DNA of 64,000 nucleotides. Origin: Panacagrimonas sp963975245 (GTDB lineage Bacteria; Pseudomonadota; Gammaproteobacteria; Nevskiales; Nevskiaceae). Shown in pieces: positions 8,073 to 17,146 of the stretch (its first letter is position 1; each line of letters starts with the position of its first letter). The translations under genes and the position numbers were made by a program. The notes under the pieces were generated by a model. It was not told where the DNA came from. It made no database searches and saw nothing but the letters and a program-made list of their open reading frames with translations. The DNA lies in NCBI GenBank assembly GCA_963975245.1, contig CAXBFJ010000002.1, positions 496,001-560,000 on the forward strand, in the 5' to 3' direction.

Positions 8073-9575
8073 ATGCTCGCAAAGATCGCCAGGTTTGATG
8101 GCTTGATCGCGCTGCTGCTCGGCGCATTGGCCACTCTCGGGTTTGCCCCATTCTCGTTCTGGCCGGCGCCGGTCATTGCCATCGCAGGCTTGTTGTGGCT
8201 GTGTGCTGACCGGCACTGGAAGCGTGCCGCCTTGCTGGGCTGGCTGTTCGGATTTGCGCACTTTGCCACCGGCATTTATTGGGTGGTGATCAGCACGCAT
8301 GTTTATGGCGGTGCGCCATTGTGGCTGGGCCTGCTGCTGGCGGCGGTGCTATTTGCCTACATGGCGGTATACCCGGCGCTGGTCTGCGCCCTGTCCGTGC
8401 GTTTTCAGGCCCTTCGATTCTCGCGAGGCTGGCTGCTGGTACCGGCGCTCTGGGTGCTGGACGAATTGTTGCGCGGGTGGGTTTTCACCGGGTTTCCGTG
8501 GCTGTCTTTGGGCTACATCGCGCTGGATACCCCGGCGCAGCGGCTCGCCCCGCTGTTTGGCATGCACGGCCTGTCGCTGGTCTATGTCATCAGCGCTTAT
8601 GCCATTTTTCGTATTGCGCGGGCAGGGTGCAAAGAACGCGTTTTTGCACTGCTCATGGCCTTGTTGCCGCTGGCGGGGGTGCTGGCGCCGCAGGTTGCTC
8701 GCTGGACCCAGAGCAATGAGCAAGTGATGAACATTGCAGTGGTGCAGGGCAACGTGCCACAGGATCAGAAGTGGGACCCGACGCAGTCCGATCGTGTACT
8801 CACGCGCTATCGGCAGATGACCCTGTCGGCGGCAGATGCTGATCTCATTGTCTGGCCTGAAGTTGTCCCCAATGCGCCGCTGGATCAGATGGGCTGGTAC
8901 CTCGATCCCATCCACGAATACCTGAAGTTTCGCGATTCCACGCTGCTTGGCGGCGTGCTCATTCGCGGGGAAGGCAACACGATCTTCAACAGCATGATTG
9001 CCATGGGCGCTCGCGAAGGCAGGTATGACAAGCGCCATCTGGTGCCGTTTGGCGAGTTCTTCCCGATCCCGGACTGGCTGCGACCCATCATGGATGTGCT
9101 GGGCACGCCGTACTCGGACTTCAGCTCCGGCGGTGCGGCGCTGGCGCCCATTGAGGTGCGCGGCCAGCGTATCGGCATCTCAATCTGCTTTGAGGACGTC
9201 TTTGGCGCAGAGCTGTCCCGCGAATCGAAGCAGGCCGCAATTCTGGTCAATGCCACCAACGACGCCTGGTTCGCTGGTTCCTCTGCACCGGGGCAGCATT
9301 TGCGTATTGCGCGAATGCGAGCGCTTGAGAATGGTCGCTGGTTGATTCGTGCGGCCAACACCGGGATATCGGCATTGATCGCGCCAGATGGCACCGTAGC
9401 GGCCTCGTCGCCGTTTGGTACCACAGAGGTCTTGCGTGGCCAGATCACTGGGCGCGAAGGACACACGCCCTATTCGCGTTGGCGCGACAAACCCTTGTGG
9501 ATCATCGGTTTTGCGGCACTGTTCGTTGGTACTTTTCTAAGCGTCAGGGACCGGAGGCGCGATGCACAGATTTAG
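8073..9575 (+). CDS. lnt: Apolipoprotein N-acyltransferase Lnt
   Basis: A 500-residue inner membrane enzyme. About six hydrophobic segments in residues 8-210 precede a nitrilase-like periplasmic domain. The catalytic triad is visible as Glu263 (W-P-E-V), Lys320 (Y-D-K-R-H-L-V-P-F-G-E) and Cys372 (I-C-F-E-D), followed by a last membrane segment. Lnt adds the third acyl chain to lipoproteins. The start at 8073 gives the expected N terminus. With lgt at 30.1 kb and lolB at 43.8 kb, the window holds most of the lipoprotein maturation path. Confidence 0.94.
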   Translation: MLAKIARFDGLIALLLGALATLGFAPFSFWPAPVIAIAGLLWLCADRHWKRAALLGWLFGFAHFATGIYWVVISTHVYGGAPLWLGLLLAAVLFAYMAVYPALVCALSVRFQALRFSRGWLLVPALWVLDELLRGWVFTGFPWLSLGYIALDTPAQRLAPLFGMHGLSLVYVISAYAIFRIARAGCKERVFALLMALLPLAGVLAPQVARWTQSNEQVMNIAVVQGNVPQDQKWDPTQSDRVLTRYRQMTLSAADADLIVWPEVVPNAPLDQMGWYLDPIHEYLKFRDSTLLGGVLIRGEGNTIFNSMIAMGAREGRYDKRHLVPFGEFFPIPDWLRPIMDVLGTPYSDFSSGGAALAPIEVRGQRIGISICFEDVFGAELSRESKQAAILVNATNDAWFAGSSAPGQHLRIARMRALENGRWLIRAANTGISALIAPDGTVAASSPFGTTEVLRGQITGREGHTPYSRWRDKPLWIIGFAALFVGTFLSVRDRRRDAQI

Positions 9576-9661
9576 TGCGTTCTTCAGCTTGCGCTCAGTA
9601 GCTCCCGCCATACTCCGCCCCAGTCGAAGTCTGTCGACTTAAACAGAACGGAGAAAATCAG

Positions 9662-10249
9662 ATGAAAAAGCAATTGATTGCAGCTGCTGCTGCTTGTGCG
9701 ATGACAGTGCCTGCGTTTGCTCAGGGCGAAAGTTACGTAGATGGGTTCTTTGCACTTTCCAAGGTCGATTTCGATCCCGGTCCCGATGATGATGGCAACG
9801 GCTTTGGCCTGAAGGGCGCTTTCCAGGTCGCCAACCAAGCTTTCCTGGCCGCCGAATATCAGACCGTCGAATTTGACGATTTCAATGCCGATCTCGATCA
9901 GATCCGACTGGGCGGTATTTTCGGTCCGGGTGCCGGTAGCCGCGGAGAAGGTGTGTACGGCCAGGTCGAGTATGTTGACTTCGATTTTGACGATGGTGAG
10001 GATCAGGACGGCCTGGGTGCGCACGTGGGCTACAGCATCCCCATTTCGCCCGAATTCCGTGTCTACGGGCAGGGTGGTTACCTTTTGCTCGATGATGTTG
10101 ACGGACCCGAGTTTCTCGCCGGCGGCACCTTCCAGGTCGCCCAGAACATCGCCATCTTTGCCGATTACCGACTTGGCTTCCTGGATGTCGACAATGGCGG
10201 TGACCTCGATACCAATGACTTCCGAGTGGGTGCCCGCTTCCTGTTCTAA
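9662..10249 (+). CDS. Small outer membrane beta-barrel protein
   Basis: A 195-residue protein with a clear signal peptide (MKKQL..., cleavage near A-F-A-Q) and alternating strands that end in an aromatic residue (A-R-F-L-F), the terminal signature of BamA-inserted barrels. The loops are strikingly acidic (runs such as D-P-G-P-D-D-D and D-F-D-F-D-D-G-E-D). Its length and strand pattern fit an eight-stranded OmpA/OmpW-size barrel. I do not recognise a named family. GGAG lies 10 bases before the ATG. Confidence 0.65.
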   Translation: MKKQLIAAAAACAMTVPAFAQGESYVDGFFALSKVDFDPGPDDDGNGFGLKGAFQVANQAFLAAEYQTVEFDDFNADLDQIRLGGIFGPGAGSRGEGVYGQVEYVDFDFDDGEDQDGLGAHVGYSIPISPEFRVYGQGGYLLLDDVDGPEFLAGGTFQVAQNIAIFADYRLGFLDVDNGGDLDTNDFRVGARFLF

Positions 10250-10398
10250 GTCAGTACCGGACGGCAGAATTTGCCCGCGCGCCCACTCTAGGCAATTATG
10301 TACCGCCTGCTAATAGAATTCAGTCTCAATTCAGAGCATGGTAGTAGAGTGGGCTGTGTCGGGCTTTCCGACCTCATTTTTCCTGGGAATAAAGACTT

Positions 10399-11082
10399 AT
10401 GAAAAAATTCGCACTGACAGCAGCCGCTTTGATGTCTCTGGCGGCCTCCTCGGCATTCGCCGCAGGTCTCGACGCCGGTGTAGCCGGCAATGTTGGCGTG
10501 GGTGGCAATAGCATTGGCGTGGGTGCCGATGTCGGTATCGATGCAGATGGCCGTGCGCTGATTGACGGTACTGCCAAAGCCGCGCAAGACGCCAAGGCAG
10601 CAACGGGCGCCAAAGTGGGTGCCGGTGTTGATGCTGGCGCGAAAGTCGGCGCAGACGTCAAATCAGGCGCAAAGTCGGCAGTTGAAGCCGGCGCAGACGT
10701 CAATGGCCGCGTGAACTCCGCCGTCAGCACCGGTGCAAAGGCGGGTGTTGATGCCGGCGCGAATGTGGGCACGAAGGCGGCCGGCGCAGCAGGTGACGCC
10801 AAGGCGGCGGTCGGTGCCAAGGTTGGTGCCGGTGTCGACGCGGGCTCCGATGCTGCTTCAGGCGCCGCTTCCAAAATTGGTGCGGGTGCAAAAACCGGGG
10901 TCAACGCTGGCGCCAACGTGGGTGCTGACGTGGGCGGCGCGGTGAAGGGCGGAACCAAGGCCGCCGCTGAAACCACCACTGAGGCCAGCACGGGTCTGTT
11001 CGGCAAGGTCAAGAGCGCGCTGGGATTTGGCACGTCCGTTGAAGCCGGTGCCAAGGTAGACGCAGACGCTTCTGTCGAGTAA
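10399..11082 (+). CDS. Exported Ala/Gly/Val/Asp-rich repeat protein of unknown function
   Basis: A 227-residue protein with a standard signal peptide (residues 1 to about 23, A-F-A-A). The mature part is built almost only of Ala, Gly, Val, Asp, Lys and Ser in imperfect repeats: G-A-K-V-G-A-G-V-D-A-G occurs twice, and related G-A-K-x-G-V-D/N-A-G-A-N-V-G units recur. There is no cysteine and almost no aromatic residue until the last 30 residues (G-L-F-G-K-V-K-S-A-L-G-F-G). This looks like an amphipathic or fibrous low-complexity protein. It has its own leader and ends at a strong terminator. No function is claimed. Confidence 0.65.
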   Translation: MKKFALTAAALMSLAASSAFAAGLDAGVAGNVGVGGNSIGVGADVGIDADGRALIDGTAKAAQDAKAATGAKVGAGVDAGAKVGADVKSGAKSAVEAGADVNGRVNSAVSTGAKAGVDAGANVGTKAAGAAGDAKAAVGAKVGAGVDAGSDAASGAASKIGAGAKTGVNAGANVGADVGGAVKGGTKAAAETTTEASTGLFGKVKSALGFGTSVEAGAKVDADASVE

Positions 11083-11103
11083 AGCGGGCAGTTCAGGCAG
11101 TAC

Positions 11104-11133
11104 AAAAAAGGCCGGGGATTCCCCGGCCTTTTT
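11104..11133. terminator. Bidirectional intrinsic terminator
   Basis: An 8-bp perfect GC stem (GGCCGGGG / CCCCGGCC, loop ATT) flanked by an A-run on the left and a T-run on the right. It lies between the convergent repeat-protein gene and glutathione peroxidase gene and can stop transcription from both sides. Confidence 0.92.
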
Positions 11134-11147
11134 CTTGTTCTGGGGGC

Positions 11148-11624
11148 TTAGAGCAGCGCTTCCAGATCCTTGCCAATGGACTCAGGCGTATCTTTGGGCG
11201 CATAGCGCCGCGCAACCTCACCGTCCTTGTTGACCAGGAATTTGGTGAAATTCCACTTGATGAAATCGGTGCCGAGGATGCCGCCCTGTTCCTTTTTCAG
11301 GTAGGTGTACAGCGGATGTGCACCCTCTCCGTTCACCTTGATCTTGGCGAACATCGGAAAGCTCACATCGTAGGTCAGTGAGCAGAAATCCCTGATTTCC
11401 TTCTCGTCGCCCGGCTCCTGATGCCCAAATTGATCGCAGGGAAAACCCAGAATCTCGAAACCGCGATCCTTGTACTTGCGATACAGCGCTTCGAGGCCCT
11501 TGTATTGCGGCGTAAACCCGCACTTGCTGGCCACATTGACGATCAGTAGCGTCTTGCCCTTGTACTGCTCAAGGCCCTGCATCTGGCCATCGATTGTGCT
11601 GGCTTCAAAATCGTACACGCTCAT
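11148..11624 (-). CDS. Glutathione peroxidase (cysteine type)
   Basis: A 158-residue GPx-family protein with all signature blocks: N-V-A-S-K-C-G-F-T (Cys35 as the peroxidatic residue, not selenocysteine), G-F-P-C-D-Q-F-G, and K-W-N-F-T-K-F. Bacterial homologues (BtuE type) reduce hydroperoxides, usually with thioredoxin as the main donor. No signal peptide, so cytoplasmic. The second cysteine in F-P-C-D-Q is the usual resolving cysteine position in non-seleno forms. Confidence 0.9.
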   Translation of the reverse strand: MSVYDFEASTIDGQMQGLEQYKGKTLLIVNVASKCGFTPQYKGLEALYRKYKDRGFEILGFPCDQFGHQEPGDEKEIRDFCSLTYDVSFPMFAKIKVNGEGAHPLYTYLKKEQGGILGTDFIKWNFTKFLVNKDGEVARRYAPKDTPESIGKDLEALL

Positions 11625-11672
11625 CGATTTCTCCCTGCTGTGAAGTCTGGGTTGTCCCGGCGTGTTACTGCC

Positions 11673-12617
11673 TTACTTGCCGAGCTTGCGAGGGAACGAT
11701 ATCAGGCCATTGATCTTGTTTCCGACAATCTGGCGCAAAGGGCCATACACCGGCACCAGATATCGCGCGGGCATGTTTTCCAGATCGTCGGGAAGCGGGA
11801 TGTCCGGCAGGTCACCGATGCTGCGCACGCCCGGCGCTTCGACGGGTTCGACCAGGACGGCTGGTGAGCCCACCAGGCGATAGAACTGGAAAGTGGAAAA
11901 CACTGCGGACTTGGTCTCGCCGAAGCTGCTACGGGTGTAAAGCCCGGAGCCACTGAGTTTGGCGCCTCCGATGAATTGTCCGTCGTCGATCCGCGCATAG
12001 CTGACGATGATGAGCATGGACAGGCGGTTTTGTTTGATGATGCCGTCAAACTCACGTTGAAAGCGATCGGCAAACTGCTTGCCATCCCAGGTTTCCTGCC
12101 AGGTATCGGCCGCCTGGCGGAGGAATCCGGTCGGTGCCACGGGTACTGGCTGATACGGCGTCTGGCTCAGTAGTGCCTTGCGCAGTTCTTCGTTGATATA
12201 GCCATTGAGATTGAACTGCACGATGTAGTCGCGCTGATGTCCGCCGAAGGTCGATGCGTGAACGTGGCGCAACTGATTGCCGACCAGACTCATGATGCCA
12301 ACCCGTCCTGCCATGGGGGCGATGGGCTCCTTGTACTCCTTGTACAAGGTGGGTTTGGGCGCCTTGCTGCTGGCTCTGCTCTCACTGATCCTCGGATCCT
12401 GCCCGATATACGGGCGTTCCTCAGCAAAAGGATCGATCCGGTGGACAGGCGCTTCGGCTTTCGCAGTTTCCATGCGCGGCGGCAGTTCGGCTTCGACCGA
12501 TTGGATGACTTCGGTCTGACTTTCTATGCGCTCAGGTCCCTCTCCAGTCTTGGAGTTGGTCAGGGAGCAGGAAGCAAGCAGAAGGGCGATGCCTGCACTG
12601 AGCGCGCGATGCCACAT
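11673..12617 (-). CDS. Putative outer membrane lipoprotein of unknown function
   Basis: A 314-residue protein. The start at 12617 is chosen because GAGGAG precedes it and the N terminus then reads as a lipoprotein signal ending L-A-S-C (Cys17) with Ser at +2, which favours the outer membrane. Residues 20-100 are low-complexity and charged (likely a linker); residues 105-314 look like a folded domain with mixed alpha/beta character. No motif that I recognise. It is transcribed toward glutathione peroxidase with 48 bases between them. Confidence 0.6.
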   Translation of the reverse strand: MWHRALSAGIALLLASCSLTNSKTGEGPERIESQTEVIQSVEAELPPRMETAKAEAPVHRIDPFAEERPYIGQDPRISESRASSKAPKPTLYKEYKEPIAPMAGRVGIMSLVGNQLRHVHASTFGGHQRDYIVQFNLNGYINEELRKALLSQTPYQPVPVAPTGFLRQAADTWQETWDGKQFADRFQREFDGIIKQNRLSMLIIVSYARIDDGQFIGGAKLSGSGLYTRSSFGETKSAVFSTFQFYRLVGSPAVLVEPVEAPGVRSIGDLPDIPLPDDLENMPARYLVPVYGPLRQIVGNKINGLISFPRKLGK

Positions 12618-12840
12618 GGTTGGACTCCTCAAGGTTATTGACCGGCTGGTCGATGTTTTCGCCATTCTGAGGTAAACACGACTCGGATCACATTCCTGTT
12701 CCGTCGATAGCCGGTGAGCGGCATCGATCACCCGACCAGAGCTGGGAATCCCAGAGTAATTTCGTGCGCTGCATTTCGCCGGATCCGCGAGGCTGAGCGG
12801 GGTCAGCGCTGTCCGGAGATGCCACGCCAACCGGGCGCAA

Positions 12841-12872
12841 AAAAAAGCGCCGGGGTGTATCCCGGCGCTTCC
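12841..12872 (-). terminator. Intrinsic terminator of the acyl-CoA dehydrogenase gene
   Basis: An 8-bp stem GCGCCGGG / CCCGGCGC with a six-base loop. Read on the minus strand the hairpin is followed by a run of T (A-run at 12839-12846 on the plus strand), directly downstream of the dehydrogenase stop at 12903. Confidence 0.88.
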
Positions 12873-12902
12873 TTGTTTCCGCTCAATGGCCTTCTCAGCC
12901 GC

Positions 12903-14651
12903 TTAGAAATTCGCAGCGTCCAGCGACATCTGCTTGTCCACCGGTGCCTGCACGGTAGCGAGCAAGGTGTGCACATGCGGCAGCATGCGTGAAACAAAAA
13001 ACTCGGCGGTGGCCAGCTTGGACTCCCGGAACCCGGCATCGGCGTGCTCGGCCGAAGCCTTGACCATGCGCAGCCAGTTGTAGCCCAGGTAGGTCAGGGC
13101 AAAGGCGCGCTGGAAATCAACTGCGCCAAAACCGGCAACTTCTGGTGAGGACTTGAACGACTCGATGAGGAATTTGGTCGTCGCTTCCAGTTCATCCACC
13201 GCGCGGCCCAGAGGGTGGGTGATCCAACCCAGCGGTGCATCTGCATTGAGTTCGCTGCGAACGGCGCTGAAGAAGCGCTGGGCGAGACGGCCGTCGTGCA
13301 TCATCAACTTGCGACGCACCAGATCCATCGCCTGAATGCCATTGGTGCCTTCGTAGAGGCAGAGAATCTTGGAGTCACGCGCAATCTGCTCGACACCGTG
13401 CTCAGTGATGAAGCCGTGACCGCCGTAGGTCTGAATCGCCATGCTGGCCAGATCGACGGCGGAATCCGTGCAATAAGCCTTGACCAGCGGGGTGTTCAGA
13501 TCGACCCAGTCCTGGGCTTCTTCGCGCACAGCCGCATCCGGGTGGTGATGGCTGATATCCACGTACATGGCCGTCTCGTAGGCGAGAACGCGCGCGCCTT
13601 CGGTAGTGGCCTTCATGGTCAGCAGCATGCGCCGCACATCAGGATGCTCAATGATTTCCGGCTTGCCGTTGAAAGCCGTGCCCTGCTTGCGGTCGATGGC
13701 GTAAGCAATGGCATTCTGCGTGGCCAGTTCGCACTGGCCAAGGCCCTGGTAGCCCACCATGATGCGCGCCAGGTTCATCATGACAAACATGTTCTGCACG
13801 CCAGTGTTGGGTGCGCCTACCAGCCAGCCCTTCGCGCCTTCAAACTGGATCTGGCAGGTGCATGAGCCGTTGATGCCCATCTTGTGCTCAATGGCGGGGA
13901 TGCTGAACTTGTTGCGCTCGCCCAAGCTGCCATCGGCGTTCACCAGGTACTTGGGCACCACAAACGTGGACAGACCCTTGACACCAGGAGGGGAGCCTTC
14001 GAGGCGCGCCAGAACAAAGTGAACGATGTTGTCGGCCATCGTGTGATCGCCGGAGGTAATGAAGATCTTGCCGCCTTCAATCGAGTAGCTGCCGTCGCCG
14101 TTGTCGGTGGCCTTGGTTTTGGCAGCGCCGATATCCGTTCCCGCATGTGCCTCGGTAATGCACATGGTGCCGCTCCACTCACCAGTGGAGAGCTTGGGCA
14201 GATAGGTGTTCTTGATCTCTTCGCTGCCGTTGGCGTTGATGGCTTCGAAGCAACCCGTGGTCAGGCCTGGGTACAGGGAAAAGGCGATATTGGCCGAGCA
14301 CAGCATTTCCTCGACGACCTTGGCCAGCGTGTAGGGCAGGCCCTGTCCTTCGTAATCCGTCGAGTTGCACAGACTCATCCAGCCGGCCTCGGAGTAGAGC
14401 TTGTAGGCCTCGGCAAAGCCGTCCGGAACTTTGACTTCGCCGTTGACAACCTCGCAGCCCTGCGCATCACCACTGGCGTTGAGCGGCGCAATCTTGTCTT
14501 CGATCAGTTTCGCCGCTTCATCGACGGCGCCTAGCAGGATGTCCGGTGTTGCGTCTTCAAAGGCCGGAATGCTTTCAGACAGGCTGCTCACTTTGAGAAC
14601 ATCGCTCAGAACAAAATTGATCTCGCGGATGGGTGCCTTGTAAGTCGCCAT
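12903..14651 (-). CDS. Acyl-CoA dehydrogenase, long form with C-terminal extension
   Basis: A 582-residue flavoenzyme: N-terminal helical domain, middle domain with M-C-I-T-E-A-H-A-G-T-D-I-G, C-terminal helical domain with L-Y-E-G-T-N-G-I-Q (the Glu is the expected catalytic base), and an additional C-terminal domain of about 120 residues. This architecture is that of the DmdC-like/long acyl-CoA dehydrogenases rather than the 380-residue short forms. The substrate is unknown. The start at 14651 has GGAG upstream. It has its own terminator, so it is probably monocistronic. Confidence 0.88.
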   Translation of the reverse strand: MATYKAPIREINFVLSDVLKVSSLSESIPAFEDATPDILLGAVDEAAKLIEDKIAPLNASGDAQGCEVVNGEVKVPDGFAEAYKLYSEAGWMSLCNSTDYEGQGLPYTLAKVVEEMLCSANIAFSLYPGLTTGCFEAINANGSEEIKNTYLPKLSTGEWSGTMCITEAHAGTDIGAAKTKATDNGDGSYSIEGGKIFITSGDHTMADNIVHFVLARLEGSPPGVKGLSTFVVPKYLVNADGSLGERNKFSIPAIEHKMGINGSCTCQIQFEGAKGWLVGAPNTGVQNMFVMMNLARIMVGYQGLGQCELATQNAIAYAIDRKQGTAFNGKPEIIEHPDVRRMLLTMKATTEGARVLAYETAMYVDISHHHPDAAVREEAQDWVDLNTPLVKAYCTDSAVDLASMAIQTYGGHGFITEHGVEQIARDSKILCLYEGTNGIQAMDLVRRKLMMHDGRLAQRFFSAVRSELNADAPLGWITHPLGRAVDELEATTKFLIESFKSSPEVAGFGAVDFQRAFALTYLGYNWLRMVKASAEHADAGFRESKLATAEFFVSRMLPHVHTLLATVQAPVDKQMSLDAANF

Positions 14652-14824
14652 TGAGTTGCTCCGAAATTTCGTCAATCAAAAAATAATGAGTGCGCCCAGA
14701 TTATTGCGGGCACAGGGATGCGAAGGTTACGTAATGCCGGGGTGCCGGGGCAATGCCAGAACATGTCGCGGCGCATGGGACTTGGCCCAGTTCTTGGGCT
14801 GGTCAGGCGCAGCTGCGACCTCGC

Positions 14825-17080
14825 TCAGCCTGCTTGGCAGACCTCCCAGCAACGATGGGGTGGGGTGCCTCGCTTGAAGTCTTCGTCCAGCGTGGCGGCC
14901 GTGATCTCGCTGACTTCCAGGCCTTCGGAAACTGCCGGGTCGAGCTTGAACCGGCGCATGTTGGTTGAAAAATAAAGCACACCGCCCGGTGCGAGCAGTG
15001 CCGCGCAATTGCGTATCAGGTCGAGATGGTCGCGCTGGATGTCAAAGACCCCTTCCAGCTTCTTGGAATTGGAGAAGGTGGGGGGATCACAGAAGATCAG
15101 ATCGAAAGATCGGGTTCCTTCGGCGGCAGCCTGTTCCAGCCAGGTCATGCAGTCGGCCCGAATGAGTTGGTGCGGAGCCTGAGAGGCCGTGGTTGCGGCT
15201 GATTTTCCGCGCCAGGGGCTGCTACCGGCGCCGGTCGCCATTGCCGGACGTGCCTGAAAGTCTGCTTCCATGCCGTTGAGCCGCAGATTACGCTCTGCCC
15301 AGTGCAGGTAGGTGTTAGATAAATCCACCGAGATGGTTTGCTCGGCGCCACCAACAGCTGCATGTACGCTCGCGGCGCCGGTGTAACAGAACAGATTGAG
15401 CATGCGCTTGCCCGCGGCCGCTTTCTGAATCCGCAGCCTGAGCGCGCGATGATCCAGAAACAGGCCGGTATCCAGGTAGTCGTCGAGATTGACCAGCAGG
15501 CGCGCGCCGTGTTCTTCGACCTCCATCACCTTGAGGTTCTCGCTCTGCTTTTCGTACTGCGAACTGCCGCGCTGCACGGCGCGCAACTTGAAATGCAGAT
15601 TTGAAGCTGGCAGCTCGAAGCGTTGTTGCAAAGCACCGAGGGCTTCACGCAGCCGCTTTTCTGCCTTGATCGGGTCGATGGTCTTGGGCGCTGCGTACTC
15701 CTGCACATGCAGATGGGTCTGCTGGTCCACGGTCCGGTAGAGATCTGCTGCGAGCGCATATTCAGGCAGATCTGCGTCGTAGATTCGGTAACACGTGGTG
15801 CCGCTGCGTCGCGCCCATTTGCCGAGATGCTTGATGTTCTTCGCCAGGCGATTGGCAAAGGGCGCCGCGTCTCCGATATCCACTGCTGCCTTGGGAGCAT
15901 CGCTTGCTGCCGTCGGTGCGGGAGCAGGCGCATTGATGCCGAACTGGAGCAGTTTGCAGGGCAGGTCGCCGTTGAAAAAGGAATGCATGGCATCGGCGCG
16001 CAGGCCGACGCGAGGGGCCAGATCGGCGCGCGAGGTCAACATCGCTGCGCGCCATCCGCCAAAGTGCGTCTTGAGCGTGGTGCCGAGGAGGGAATAGAGC
16101 TTGATCACCTCGCCCTCCGCGGCCATGCGTTCACCGTAGGGTGGGTTGCAGACCAGCAGGCCTTCGGCAGCCAGCGGACGGGCATCAACCAGATCACCCT
16201 GCTGCCAGTCGATGGCATCGCCCAGCCCCGCGTTGTGCATGCTGCGGCGGGCAAAATTCAGGACGCGACCATCAATATCGCGGCCCATCATGCGCGGTAG
16301 ATTGGCCAGGCCCTTGTCGCGTCTTGATTGCGCGTCGCGACTGATTTCGCGCCACAGCAGCGGGTCATGCCCGGTCCATGCCTTGAAGGAAAAGTGTTCA
16401 CGCAGCAGGCCGGGAGCGATGTCGGCGGCCATCCATGCGGCCTCGATCAGGAACGTTCCGGAGCCACACATGGGGTCTACCAGCGCACCACCGCGGGCTG
16501 CGATATCCGGCCAGCCCGCCCGGAGCAGGATGGCGCAGGCGAGGTTTTCCTTGAGCGGTGCCTCGCCGGTGCCGCTGCGATAACCGCGCCGATGCAGGCT
16601 TTCCCCTGAAAGGTCCAGACTCAGGGTGGCCTCATCGCGTGACAGATGAAGATGGATGCGGATATCCGGGTTCGCCGTATCCACATTGGGCCGCGATCCC
16701 GTCTTGTTGCGGAAGCAGTCCGCGACGCCATCCTTGACCTTGAGACCGGCGTAATGAGTGTGATTGACCGCCTGTGAGCGGCCCGCCACCTCAATGGAGA
16801 AACTGGCTCCCGGATTCATCAGGCCGGTCCAATCGACCGACAGGGTCCCGTCGTAGAGGTCGTCCGCGCTGCTCAGCGGAAAATTTGTCAGGGGCAGCAG
16901 CACGCGACTGGCAAGCCGGGACCAGAGGCAGGCGCGGTAGGCCAGGGCCAGTTCACCTTCGCAGGCGACGCCGCCGTTGCGTTCTTTGGCCGTCAGGGCG
17001 CCAAGATTCAGTAATTCGGTCGCCAGCAGGGGCTCGAGGCCGCGCGGGCAGGTCACAAACAGGGAGATGGAAGCGCTCAT
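14825..17080 (-). CDS. rlmKL: Bifunctional 23S rRNA (guanine-N2/N7) methyltransferase RlmKL
   Basis: A 751-residue fusion. The N-terminal half has a THUMP region and an RlmL methyltransferase domain (D-P-M-C-G-S-G-T-F and N-P-P-Y-G-E-R). The C-terminal half is the RlmK domain (F-C-Y-T-G-A-A-S-V and C-D-P-P-T-F-S-N). It makes m2G2445 and m7G2069. It is longer than the E. coli enzyme (702 residues): there is an Ala/Pro-rich linker between halves and an extra low-complexity stretch in the RlmK domain. Start 17080 matches the family N terminus; a further upstream in-frame extension would run through yajC. Confidence 0.93.
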   Translation of the reverse strand: MSASISLFVTCPRGLEPLLATELLNLGALTAKERNGGVACEGELALAYRACLWSRLASRVLLPLTNFPLSSADDLYDGTLSVDWTGLMNPGASFSIEVAGRSQAVNHTHYAGLKVKDGVADCFRNKTGSRPNVDTANPDIRIHLHLSRDEATLSLDLSGESLHRRGYRSGTGEAPLKENLACAILLRAGWPDIAARGGALVDPMCGSGTFLIEAAWMAADIAPGLLREHFSFKAWTGHDPLLWREISRDAQSRRDKGLANLPRMMGRDIDGRVLNFARRSMHNAGLGDAIDWQQGDLVDARPLAAEGLLVCNPPYGERMAAEGEVIKLYSLLGTTLKTHFGGWRAAMLTSRADLAPRVGLRADAMHSFFNGDLPCKLLQFGINAPAPAPTAASDAPKAAVDIGDAAPFANRLAKNIKHLGKWARRSGTTCYRIYDADLPEYALAADLYRTVDQQTHLHVQEYAAPKTIDPIKAEKRLREALGALQQRFELPASNLHFKLRAVQRGSSQYEKQSENLKVMEVEEHGARLLVNLDDYLDTGLFLDHRALRLRIQKAAAGKRMLNLFCYTGAASVHAAVGGAEQTISVDLSNTYLHWAERNLRLNGMEADFQARPAMATGAGSSPWRGKSAATTASQAPHQLIRADCMTWLEQAAAEGTRSFDLIFCDPPTFSNSKKLEGVFDIQRDHLDLIRNCAALLAPGGVLYFSTNMRRFKLDPAVSEGLEVSEITAATLDEDFKRGTPPHRCWEVCQAG

Positions 17081-17146
17081 CCCGACATGATGGCACAGGC
17101 CCTGTGGCATAATTTGCGCCCAAAAATTGCCCCCGGACGCAAACTG

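Noticed and set aside
10358..10372. GTCGG/CCGAC hairpin followed by CTCATTTTT before the repeat-protein gene as a terminator
   Set aside because: Only a 5-bp stem; possible weak terminator of the barrel gene but too short to list.
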